NCBI GenBank assembly: GCA_024234265.1
Contig: JACKOM010000008.1
Coordinates: 1 to 64,000 of the forward strand
Direction: 5' to 3'
Length of the DNA: 64,000 nucleotides
From: Oceanospirillaceae bacterium
Lineage (GTDB): Bacteria > Pseudomonadota > Gammaproteobacteria > Pseudomonadales > Oceanobacteraceae
Position numbers and translations under genes: made by a program. The stretch's first letter is position 1. Every line of letters starts with the position of its first letter. The notes beneath the pieces were generated by a model. It made no database searches and was not told the DNA's origin. It was given only the letters and a program-made list of their open reading frames with translations. This document shows positions 53,308-64,000 of the stretch, piece by piece.

Positions 53308-54882
53308 ATGACTGATATTCATGCACAGAAAATCCTGATTCTGGACTTCGGTTCCCAGTACACCCAGTTGATCGCCCGCCGTGTGCGTGAGATTGGCGTA
53401 TTTTCTGAAATCCGTGCCTGGGATATGGACGAAGCGGAAATCCGCGCCTATGCCCCGAGCGGTATTATTCTCGCCGGTGGCCCTGAGTCCGTGCCTGAGC
53501 CAGGCTCACCCCGCGCCCCGCAAATCGTGTTTGATTTAGGCGTGCCGGTATTTGGTATTTGTTATGGCATGCAGACCATGGCTGAACAGCTGGGCGGCAA
53601 AGTGGAAGGCTCCAATATCCGTGAATTTGGTTATGCCCAGGTAACAGCCCACGGCAGCAGTGCCCTGCTGGCGGATATTAAAGATCATATCGCCCATGAC
53701 GGTTCTGCACTGCTCGACGTGTGGATGAGCCACGGTGATAAAGTAGTGCGCATGCCGGAAGGTTTTGAACTGATGGCGTCTACCCCTTCCTGCGCTATCG
53801 CTGGTATGTACCACGCAGGTAAAAAATTCTTTGGTGTGCAATTCCACCCCGAAGTGACCCACACCCTGCAGGGTGGCCGCATGCTGGAGCACTTCATCAA
53901 GAATATCTGTGGTTGTGACACCCTGTGGACACCGGCACAAATTATTGAAGATCAGATCGCCAAAGTACGCGCCCAGGTGGGCAAGCAGAAAGTACTGTTA
54001 GGTTTATCCGGCGGTGTGGATTCCTCCGTGGTAGCAGCCCTGCTGCACAAAGCCATCGGTGATCAGCTCACCTGTGTGTTTGTGGATAACGGCCTGCTGC
54101 GTAAAAACGAAGGCGATATGGTGATGGAAATGTTCGCCCAGAATATGGGTGTAAAAGTTATCCGCGCCAACGCCGCTGATTTATTCCTGGGCAAACTGGC
54201 CGGTGAGGCCGACCCTGAGAAAAAACGCAAAATCATCGGTAATACCTTCATCGAAGTATTCGATGCCGAAGCAGCCAAATTAAAAGATGTTAAATTCCTC
54301 GCCCAGGGCACTATTTACCCTGACGTGATTGAATCCGCTGCTGCTAAAACCGGTAAAGCCCATGTCATCAAATCCCACCACAATGTGGGCGGTTTACCGG
54401 AAGATATGGCCTTTGAACTGGTTGAGCCACTGCGTGAATTATTCAAAGACGAAGTGCGTAAAATCGGTCTGGAATTAGGCTTGCCCTACGATATGGTTTA
54501 CCGTCATCCGTTCCCTGGCCCAGGCCTGGGTGTGCGTATTCTCGGTGAAGTGAAAAAAGAATATGCCGACATCCTGCGTGAAGCGGATGCGATTTTCCTG
54601 GAAGAATTACACGCTGCCGGTTGGTACCACAAAACCAGTCAGGCTTTTGCGGTATTCCTGCCGGTGAAATCCGTGGGTGTAGTAGGTGATGGTCGCCGTT
54701 ACGAGTGGGTTATCGCCCTGCGTGCGGTGGAAACCATCGACTTTATGACAGCCCGTTGGGCGCACCTGCCCTATGAGCTGCTGGAAAAAGTTTCCGGCCG
54801 TATTATTAACGAAATCGCTGAGGTTTCCCGTGTGGCCTATGACGTATCGTCCAAGCCGCCGGCTACCATCGAGTGGGAATAA
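53308..54882 (+). CDS. guaA: GMP synthase (glutamine-hydrolysing)
   Basis: 524 aa. The N-terminal class I glutamine amidotransferase has nucleophile FGICYGMQTMA and GVQFHPEVTHT. The ATP pyrophosphatase domain has the PP-loop LLGLSGGVDSSV. The dimerisation domain is at the C-terminus, ending PPATIEWE. It converts XMP to GMP with glutamine and ATP. GAGG precedes the ATG. It completes the guaBA pathway unit. Confidence 0.98.
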   Translation: MTDIHAQKILILDFGSQYTQLIARRVREIGVFSEIRAWDMDEAEIRAYAPSGIILAGGPESVPEPGSPRAPQIVFDLGVPVFGICYGMQTMAEQLGGKVEGSNIREFGYAQVTAHGSSALLADIKDHIAHDGSALLDVWMSHGDKVVRMPEGFELMASTPSCAIAGMYHAGKKFFGVQFHPEVTHTLQGGRMLEHFIKNICGCDTLWTPAQIIEDQIAKVRAQVGKQKVLLGLSGGVDSSVVAALLHKAIGDQLTCVFVDNGLLRKNEGDMVMEMFAQNMGVKVIRANAADLFLGKLAGEADPEKKRKIIGNTFIEVFDAEAAKLKDVKFLAQGTIYPDVIESAAAKTGKAHVIKSHHNVGGLPEDMAFELVEPLRELFKDEVRKIGLELGLPYDMVYRHPFPGPGLGVRILGEVKKEYADILREADAIFLEELHAAGWYHKTSQAFAVFLPVKSVGVVGDGRRYEWVIALRAVETIDFMTARWAHLPYELLEKVSGRIINEIAEVSRVAYDVSSKPPATIEWE

Positions 54883-54958
54883 TGGCACGTTAAAGCGTGC
54901 CACAATTAACCCGCGAAACGTGCTGCAAATGCACGTTTTGCGTTTCTGGAGAGTAGGA

Positions 54959-55945
54959 ATGCTAGCTATAAAAATAAAAAGCCAAAAAATCCTGTTACCC
55001 CTGCTGTTTCTGATGTTGTTAAGCGGCTGTGCATCGCTGGAAAATGGCCTGTTTAAAATGGGCCTGGGCGTGGAACGCTCCATGGCCGGTTTTGAGAAAA
55101 AAGATATTCAGTTAAGCGACCACCACTGGACCTACCTGGAAGCGGGTGAGCCCGGCCAGCCTGTGGTGCTGTTATTACACGGCTTTGGTGGCGATAAAGA
55201 TAACTGGACGCGCATGGTGCAAAAACTCGACGGTTACCATGTTTATGCGCCGGATTTACCGGGCCACGGCGACAGCAGTTTCGATGAAAAACAATATTAT
55301 GGCTTTGATGTGCAGAGCCTGCGCCTCGCAGAATTTGTCGATGCCCTGCATTTAAATAAATTCCATCTGGTGGGCAACTCCATGGGCGGTGCGATTGCAG
55401 CCCTGTATGCCTACCGTCATCCTGAGCAAGTCACCAGCCTGGCGTTAATTGATGCGGTGGGTTTTTACGGTGATAAACCCAGCGAACTGGAAGAAATTCT
55501 CGCCCGCCATGAAAAAAATCCTCTGATCGTAAAAGAGCCTGAAGATTTTGATGCGCTGATGGATTTTGTGATGTCCGAACAGCCTTTTTTACCCTGGCCT
55601 GCGCGCAGTGTTTTAGCACGTAAAGCCGTGGCCCGCGAAGCCGCCAACGAACATATTTTTGAACATATTCACAAAGAAGCAGAAGCGGCTAAATACGCAG
55701 GTGGTTTTGGTTTTATGTTTAAAAAACTCAGCATGCCTGTGTATGTGATCTGGGGCGAAAACGACCGGGTGCTGAGTGTTACTTCAGTGCCTAAATTTGT
55801 TGAAACCATTCCCCACGTGCAGGCGGATATTATCCCCGGCATTGGCCATGTGCCGATGCTGGAAATTCCGAAAAAAACCGCACAGATGTTAACTGCCTTC
55901 TGGCAACAGCATGAAAGCAGTGGTGCCATCGCCAGCCATGAATGA
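54959..55945 (+). CDS. Alpha/beta-hydrolase (lipase-like) lipoprotein
   Basis: 328 aa from ATG 54959, with GGAG/AGGA just upstream. A longer frame reaching back into guaA is not used. The lipobox LLSGC follows a hydrophobic segment. Motifs are LLLHGFGGDKDNW, DLPGHGDSSFD, nucleophile elbow GNSMGGAIAAL, Asp in VIWGENDRVL and His in GIGHVPML. A cap segment lies between. It resembles membrane-anchored triacylglycerol or carboxylesterase lipases of Pseudomonas. It overlaps tadA by 8 bp. Confidence 0.88.
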   Translation: MLAIKIKSQKILLPLLFLMLLSGCASLENGLFKMGLGVERSMAGFEKKDIQLSDHHWTYLEAGEPGQPVVLLLHGFGGDKDNWTRMVQKLDGYHVYAPDLPGHGDSSFDEKQYYGFDVQSLRLAEFVDALHLNKFHLVGNSMGGAIAALYAYRHPEQVTSLALIDAVGFYGDKPSELEEILARHEKNPLIVKEPEDFDALMDFVMSEQPFLPWPARSVLARKAVAREAANEHIFEHIHKEAEAAKYAGGFGFMFKKLSMPVYVIWGENDRVLSVTSVPKFVETIPHVQADIIPGIGHVPMLEIPKKTAQMLTAFWQQHESSGAIASHE

Positions 55946-56420
55946 TGAGTTTTTCATGGGCGAGGCCATTGCCCAGGCACAGCTTGCTGCCGCACGGGAC
56001 GAAGTGCCCGTGGGTGCGGTGGTTGTATTAAATGGCGAAATTATCGGGCGGGGTTTTAACCAGCCGATTTCCAGCCATGACCCTACCGCCCATGCGGAAG
56101 TGGTGGCGTTGCGTGATGCGGCAAATCGCATCGCGAATTATCGCCTCGCCGATGCAGAATTATTTGTCACCATTGAACCCTGCACCATGTGCAGCGGTGC
56201 ATTAACCCACGCCCGCATCAAACGTCTGGTGTACGGTGCCTCTGAGCCTAAAGCCGGGGTAGTGCACAGTCAGCCCGGTGCATTTAATGCCGCGTATTTA
56301 AATCACAAAATTGAAGTGACGGCGGGTGTGTTAGCGCAGGAATGCAGTGCGGTGATGCAGGCATTTTTTGCACGCCGCCGCGAAGAGAAAAAAGCCCTGA
56401 AAAATAACAGGGACGAATAA
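55938..56420 (+). CDS. tadA: tRNA-specific adenosine deaminase TadA
   Basis: 160 aa from ATG 55938. The cytidine-deaminase-fold zinc site is seen in PTAHAEVVALRDAA (His and catalytic Glu) and EPCTMCSGALTHARI (two Cys). It makes inosine at the wobble position of tRNA-Arg(ACG). An upstream in-frame ATG at 55911 lies deeper in the lipase gene. The 8-bp overlap suggests coupling. A terminator follows 45 bp after the stop. Confidence 0.95.
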   Translation: MNDEFFMGEAIAQAQLAAARDEVPVGAVVVLNGEIIGRGFNQPISSHDPTAHAEVVALRDAANRIANYRLADAELFVTIEPCTMCSGALTHARIKRLVYGASEPKAGVVHSQPGAFNAAYLNHKIEVTAGVLAQECSAVMQAFFARRREEKKALKNNRDE

Positions 56421-56464
56421 AAAAAGGAGTTTTAAAACCACTACTGCCTTACAGTTGAAAACCT

Positions 56465-56506
56465 AAAAGCTCTGGATGAAGTGAAATTTCATTCAGGGCT
56501 TTTTTA
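56465..56506 (+). terminator. Terminator of tadA
   Basis: Imperfect stem AAAAGCTCTGGATGAA / TTCATTCAGGGCTTTTTT with a short loop. Its T-tract is the left border of repeat A3. Confidence 0.8.
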
Positions 56507-56897
56507 TTTGTAACGATTTATCACGCTGTTAATTCAGAACACATCATGCGAACTTGCTGCGCCGGTTTTTTAAAGCGACATAGCCCGCAGTCAGCATAGA
56601 TGTGGGGCAGCGCTGCATGATTCGGTGCCCTACAAAGCGCCGGCGGAGCAGGACAGGACGTCCCATGGCGCGTGGGCGTGATGACGCGCCAAAAAAACCG
56701 GGAACAAGCAGCAGTGTGAGCGAAGGAAGGGTCTGGGAAGTCCCTTCCCAGAAAGAAAAAAACCGGTTTAATTACCGACCACTGAATTACAAAGGTTCTT
56801 TCTTGGGGGGGGCTTATACCCGTGCCGGGCACAGGCCCTCGAGCGTTCATTTTGTGCTCATCACAAACGGCTGTTTCATCTGCTCAAGCCAAAAAGA
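56503..56897 (+). repeat. Dispersed intergenic repeat, family A, copy A3
   Basis: The gene-free stretch between convergent tadA and mltF. It is nearly identical to A1 over its first 90 bases (TTTGTAACGATTTATCACG; CGAACTTGCTGCGCCGG) and its core. The hairpin TCTGGGAAG/CTTCCCAGA is at 56732-56752. At 56605-56630 it holds a 26-nt palindrome GGGCAGCG..CGGTGCCC that equals the terminal hairpin of family B. It lacks about 160 bases present in A1. The open frame from 56665 (MARGRDDAP) is not called as a gene. Confidence 0.8.
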
Positions 56898-56925
56898 AGG
56901 GCCTCAAATGAGGCCCTGTTTCGTG
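56898..56925. terminator. Bidirectional terminator, mainly for mltF
   Basis: Perfect stem AGGGCCTC-aaat-GAGGCCCT. On the minus strand it is followed by TCTTTTT, a good terminator for mltF, whose stop is at 56965. Confidence 0.75.
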
Positions 56926-56964
56926 TGTAAAAACTGAGGGACAGCAGTGTTTTAAAAACTCTCT

Positions 56965-58419
56965 TTAATTCAGCGGACCTACTTTGCGGAAATTATTATT
57001 GGCTGCCAATAAAGAGTTGGTATCGCTGCTGGCCAGCTGGCGCTGGGGCTGTTCTCGCCATACCAGTAAGTCGTAAAAACGGCGGATATTCTGCACATAT
57101 TGCACAGGCTCCCAGCCACGGGCGTAACCGTGTTTGGTTTGGCTGTGCCATTTCTTTTTGCTCAGCAGGGGCAGCTGGTTTTTTACATCCATCCAGCGTG
57201 CCGGGTCTTCACCGCGGGCACGGGTCAGCTCTTGTGCATCACTGACATGGCCTGCGCCAACGTTGTAAGCCGCGAGGGCAAACCAGGTTTGATCCGGTTC
57301 GGGAATATCCGCATAAAAACGTTTTAACTGGGCAAAATAACGTGCGCCGCCCATTACGCTTTGCTCTGGGTCGAGGCGGTTTTCAACGCCCACCTCCGAT
57401 GCGGTGCGCCGGGTTAACATCATCAGGCCACGCACTCCGGTGCGCGAACGGGCCAGTGGTTTCCAGTGGGATTCCTGATAACTGATGGCCGCCAGCAGGC
57501 GCCAGTCGATGCCGGTTTCATTTTCCGCCTGGTTGAATAAGTCTTTCAGTTCACTCAGGTCATCATCGGTTTTACGCAAAAATGTCAGGGTGCCCGCCGG
57601 GTCGAGCTGGTCCAGATGGCCGTAATAACGTTCCTGTAGTTGTGATAATTCACCGCTTTCGCGCATGTCGTAGAAAAAATCACGTGCAGCATCAAACAGG
57701 CTGTTGTCGGCTTTACGGCCAAAGGCCCAGGCCATCTGCAGGCCATCGTTTAATTCAAATGCGACCCGCACATGGGGGAAAAACGAAGCGAAGGCTTCAA
57801 ATTCGTTGGAGTTGATAATGGTGTAATCAATCTCGTTGTTTTCCACCATCTGCACCAGCTCGACCACTTCAGCATCTGTGCTTTCGATCCAGCTCAGGTC
57901 CGGCATCAGGTTGCGCTGGATATTTTGCAGGTGCTGGCTGTGGCTGCTGTCGCCCATCACCACCAGGCGGCTGTTTTTAACATCGGCGAGGGAATCCGGG
58001 GCTTTTTTGCCGGTGCGGTAAACCAGTAATTGTTTAACGTCCATGTATACATCACCAAAACGTACCCGTTGCTGGCGAGCTTCGTTAATGGTCAGGCCGG
58101 CGGCGGCAATTTGTGCTTCGCCTTTTTCCAGCGCCACGAGTAATTCATCCAGGGTATTGGCGACTTTCACTTCCAGGGTTACCCCCAGCATGTTGGCGAA
58201 GGTCTGTGCCAGTTCGTATTCAAAACCTGAGGTTTGGTCTTTGTCCTGGAAATAGGTAGTGGGGCTGTTGCGGGTAATGATGGTCAGGGTGCCCTGTTGC
58301 TGAATTTTTTCCAGCTGGCTGAGTTGCGGATGCAGGGTCTGGGCAAACAGTACGGCCAGCACAGCGATAGCTGCGCAGGATTTGAAAAACCAACTGTAAG
58401 TCCGGATAAAACCTTGCAA
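56965..58419 (-). CDS. mltF: Membrane-bound lytic murein transglycosylase F
   Basis: 484 aa from TTG 58419, which is preceded by AGAGGT at 5 bp and gives a normal leader (FKSCAAIAVLAVLFAQ). ATG 58545 would add 42 unconserved residues without a ribosome-binding site. An N-terminal solute-binding (SBP_bac_3-like) domain has GTLTIITRNSPTTY and AGLTINEARQQRVRFG. The C-terminal SLT domain has the catalytic Glu in ISYQESHWKPLARS, then GVRGLMMLTRRTA and ALAAYNVGAGHV. It cleaves glycan strands with 1,6-anhydro products. It is divergent from purL, as in Pseudomonas. Confidence 0.93.
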   Translation of the reverse strand: MQGFIRTYSWFFKSCAAIAVLAVLFAQTLHPQLSQLEKIQQQGTLTIITRNSPTTYFQDKDQTSGFEYELAQTFANMLGVTLEVKVANTLDELLVALEKGEAQIAAAGLTINEARQQRVRFGDVYMDVKQLLVYRTGKKAPDSLADVKNSRLVVMGDSSHSQHLQNIQRNLMPDLSWIESTDAEVVELVQMVENNEIDYTIINSNEFEAFASFFPHVRVAFELNDGLQMAWAFGRKADNSLFDAARDFFYDMRESGELSQLQERYYGHLDQLDPAGTLTFLRKTDDDLSELKDLFNQAENETGIDWRLLAAISYQESHWKPLARSRTGVRGLMMLTRRTASEVGVENRLDPEQSVMGGARYFAQLKRFYADIPEPDQTWFALAAYNVGAGHVSDAQELTRARGEDPARWMDVKNQLPLLSKKKWHSQTKHGYARGWEPVQYVQNIRRFYDLLVWREQPQRQLASSDTNSLLAANNNFRKVGPLN

Positions 58420-58873
58420 ATGTAACCTCTGTGCGCGGGCACTTTTGAGAACAGGTGCCCATTTTAAAGCCTTAGTTACGGCTGGCCAAACCGGGCGGGC
58501 TGAATCCTGTCGGACAATTGTCGTCAGCCCCTTGCGAGAACCCATGGTTACTGGGGTTGGCTGTCTTAGAATATTTGGTTATATGCGAAGGGCTTGATTT
58601 GGTTGTTTTTTGCTCATTATTCATCAAAAACAAGCTAACTTATTGTCTTTTAAGGGTTTATTGACCTAAACAAGGGTTGTGACGGGGTTTCTGCGGGTTT
58701 AATAGCGGCTCGCGTAACCTGAAGCCTGAGCCATGATTGTTTACCGGGAGTGCGCTGAATGCGCTTTGCCTGCACAGGGGCAGAGAATAATTCAGCTGCG
58801 CCCTAGAGCCGGAGCGGCGTTTGCTTTAAAATTGCGCCTCATTTTTTGTCCCTCCTGAAAAAGGCCAACAGCG
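58420..58873. other. Divergent mltF-purL intergenic region
   Basis: 454 bp. Apart from the mltF ribosome-binding site I see no convincing gene or purine-repressor operator. An unused 42-codon extension of mltF covers 58420-58545. Several TTGAC-like hexamers occur near 58660 but lack good -10 partners. Confidence 0.4.
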
Positions 58874-62770
<3,897 letters not shown>

Positions 62771-62787
62771 TTCCCCATACGTCTAAT

Positions 62788-62816
62788 AAAAAACCCGGCA
62801 AATGCCGGGTTTTTTA
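62788..62816 (+). terminator. Terminator of purL
   Basis: AAAAAACCCGGCA-aa-TGCCGGGTTTTTT, a strong symmetrical hairpin 17 bp after the purL stop. Confidence 0.93.
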
Positions 62817-62945
62817 TTGCCTGTTTATTTGGCCGCAATGCACAGGGTAAAACTCTGTTGCAGTTTTGTAAGCCATTGCCTATAGCTGCGCAGTAATTGT
62901 CTTGTTACCTTTGCCCGCCTGCTTACATAACTAAAGGATTAGTGA

Positions 62946-63791
62946 ATGCGAATTTTGCCCACGCTTATTTTGACCAGCCTGCTCAGTGCCTGTGCTTCCT
63001 CCCAATTTGGTGATTATGCCGTTTATGAAAGTGGCAGCAGCCCGCTGAAAGTCAGCGCCAGTTATGCCGAAACCATGTGCAGTGATTATTTTGGTTACAT
63101 TGATGTCTCGGTGGAAAATCCATCCTCGCAGTGGCTGAGCATGAAAAATATCCGCCTCGGTTTTGGCGGTAACAATGATGGCCAATCCCATTTCCAAATG
63201 GTTAGCGGCGATCAGTTAGCAGCCTGGGCTGATGCCCGTAAACGCACTAATGGCCGTGATGATTTTAATGCCTCCATGGCCATGCTTGCCGTTGTCGCGC
63301 TGGGTAATATCGCCCTGAACAGCTCCAATGAAAAAGCACAAAAAGCCGGTGCCATTGCACTGGTGGGCGCGGATGTGGTGAATACCGCCGATAAGATTAA
63401 TCGCGCACATGATGCGGCAATCTATGCCCCGACAACTGAATCTACCCATCTTTTGGCGGGCAACGTGAATATTCCGCCGGGCATGGACCGCGCATTCTGG
63501 TTGTTATTAAGTGCCGATAATGATGCACAAACCCCGCTGTTGGGTGGCCTGCATGTAATGTATGAAAATGAAGAAGGGCAGGATGTTGTTATGTATTTGC
63601 CCGTGCGTGGTGTAAATCAGTGTGCATGGCAGCAAAATCGCAAAGATTATCTGAAACAAGCCGCCGGTAAACGCGGTATTGCCCCCAGTGGTGCCCCAGG
63701 TCAGCCGACCAACAAACGTTTGATGACAGATTATTGGTACTTGGAAAAAACCCTGGCAAAAGATGATGCCAAAGTGGGTATGAACCCCTGA
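62946..63791 (+). CDS. Predicted lipoprotein, unknown function
   Basis: 281 aa. It begins MRILPTLILTSLLSACASSQ with lipobox LLSAC. The next 100 residues are strand-like (GYIDVSVENPSSQWLSMKNI, LGFGGNNDGQSHF) and resemble an immunoglobulin-type domain. A hydrophobic Ala-rich helix pair follows (MAMLAVVALGNIALNS; GAIALVGADVVNTAD). A further strand region ends LPVRGVNQCAW. AAAGGA precedes the ATG. No family is recognised. It stands alone between two near-identical terminators. Confidence 0.8.
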   Translation: MRILPTLILTSLLSACASSQFGDYAVYESGSSPLKVSASYAETMCSDYFGYIDVSVENPSSQWLSMKNIRLGFGGNNDGQSHFQMVSGDQLAAWADARKRTNGRDDFNASMAMLAVVALGNIALNSSNEKAQKAGAIALVGADVVNTADKINRAHDAAIYAPTTESTHLLAGNVNIPPGMDRAFWLLLSADNDAQTPLLGGLHVMYENEEGQDVVMYLPVRGVNQCAWQQNRKDYLKQAAGKRGIAPSGAPGQPTNKRLMTDYWYLEKTLAKDDAKVGMNP

Positions 63792-63810
63792 TCAAATAAA
63801 CGAAGCAATA

Positions 63811-63838
63811 AAAAACCCGGCATTTGCCGGGTTTTTTA
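63811..63838. terminator. Bidirectional terminator after the lipoprotein gene
   Basis: AAAAACCCGGCA-tt-TGCCGGGTTTTTT, almost the same sequence as the purL terminator. It also serves the convergent gene ending at 63854. Confidence 0.93.
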
Positions 63839-63853
63839 TTGCGGGGTCGGGAA

Positions 63854-64000
63854 TTAAATAATGCCCTGATCCTGCAGCATGGCGATTGCGGTTTCCACAG
63901 GGGTGTGGTCGGCATCAATCGTCAGTGCACCTTGCGGTGCTTCAAACGTGCACAGGGCAATCAGGCCGGCTTTGTTCATTAACTTAGCCACTTCCTGCGC
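63854..64000 (-). CDS. CysC-like (adenylylsulfate kinase domain) C-terminus, partial at right edge
   Basis: The last 48 codons of a minus-strand gene. EVAKLMNKAGLIALCTF matches the mid-domain helix and strand of adenylylsulfate kinase (CysC, often fused to CysN). It is followed directly by EAPQGALTIDADHTPVETAI, which looks like the extreme C-terminal part of that family. The usual 80-100 residues between these segments (the FISP...DPKGLY region) are absent here. It may be a shortened or degenerate CysC domain at the end of CysN. Identity is tentative because the rest lies outside the window. Confidence 0.55.
   Translation of the reverse strand, partial: AQEVAKLMNKAGLIALCTFEAPQGALTIDADHTPVETAIAMLQDQGII

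Overview
The window looks like chromosomal DNA of a free-living gammaproteobacterium on the Pseudomonas/Cellvibrio side of the class. This rests on gene order and content, not on any search. From memory, the backbone rpoD-dnaG-yqeY-rpsU / tsaD-folB-folK / cca / spoVR-yeaH-yeaG / glpE-apaH-apaG-ksgA-pdxA-surA-lptD / amgK-murU follows the order around rpoD in Pseudomonas aeruginosa. AmgK/MurU cell-wall recycling, the purL-mltF pair and the DUF3015/Lnb pair point the same way. Base composition is moderate except for an AT-rich patch at about 47.0-48.27 kb.

Layout: 0-0.5 kb holds a frameshifted carboxymuconolactone-decarboxylase gene and a CAU-anticodon tRNA. 0.5-5.1 kb is the macromolecular-synthesis operon rpsU-yqeY-dnaG-rpoD. 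5.3-9.9 kb holds tsaD, folate genes (folB, folK, a pteridine-reductase-like SDR) and cca. 10-21 kb is a block foreign to the remembered Pseudomonas order: a TraF/PorV-like outer-membrane protein, an EamA permease, flgP-flgT behind a very good FliA promoter, a TrkA-N protein, and a divergent ATP-grasp/DUF1704/GNAT-C39 cluster that looks like a peptide-conjugation system. 21-26 kb is the PrkA-YeaH-SpoVR stress module. 26.8-33.9 kb is a tightly overlapping seven-gene operon for outer-membrane and ribosome maturation, with amgK-murU-djlA running away from it. 36-44 kb carries two signalling loci: a hybrid kinase with a degenerate kinase core, and a solute-binding protein translationally coupled to a histidine kinase. 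44-47 kb has smrA, an M23 peptidase and xseA. 47-48.3 kb is AT-rich and partly decayed. 48.3-51.5 kb has DUF3015, an Lnb-type DUF4105 protein and a lipoprotein hydrolase. 51.7-64 kb holds guaB, guaA, a lipase-like lipoprotein, tadA, mltF, purL, a lipoprotein of unknown role and the end of a CysC-like gene.

The most unusual signals are not genes. Two families of structured intergenic repeats are present. Family A has three copies (about 7.3, 26.4 and 56.6 kb). Each starts directly at the T-tract of an operon terminator, in the direction of that transcript. Family B has two copies (9.94-10.22 and 26.39-26.66 kb). It has about 19-bp terminal inverted repeats and internal hairpins whose arms differ by compensatory changes. 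One B copy splits the terminator of the TraF-like gene and the other sits inside an A copy.

The window encodes no transposase, integrase, rRNA operon or CRISPR array that I can see. Starts were adjusted by hand from ribosome-binding sites and family lengths. Functions come from motif recognition only.
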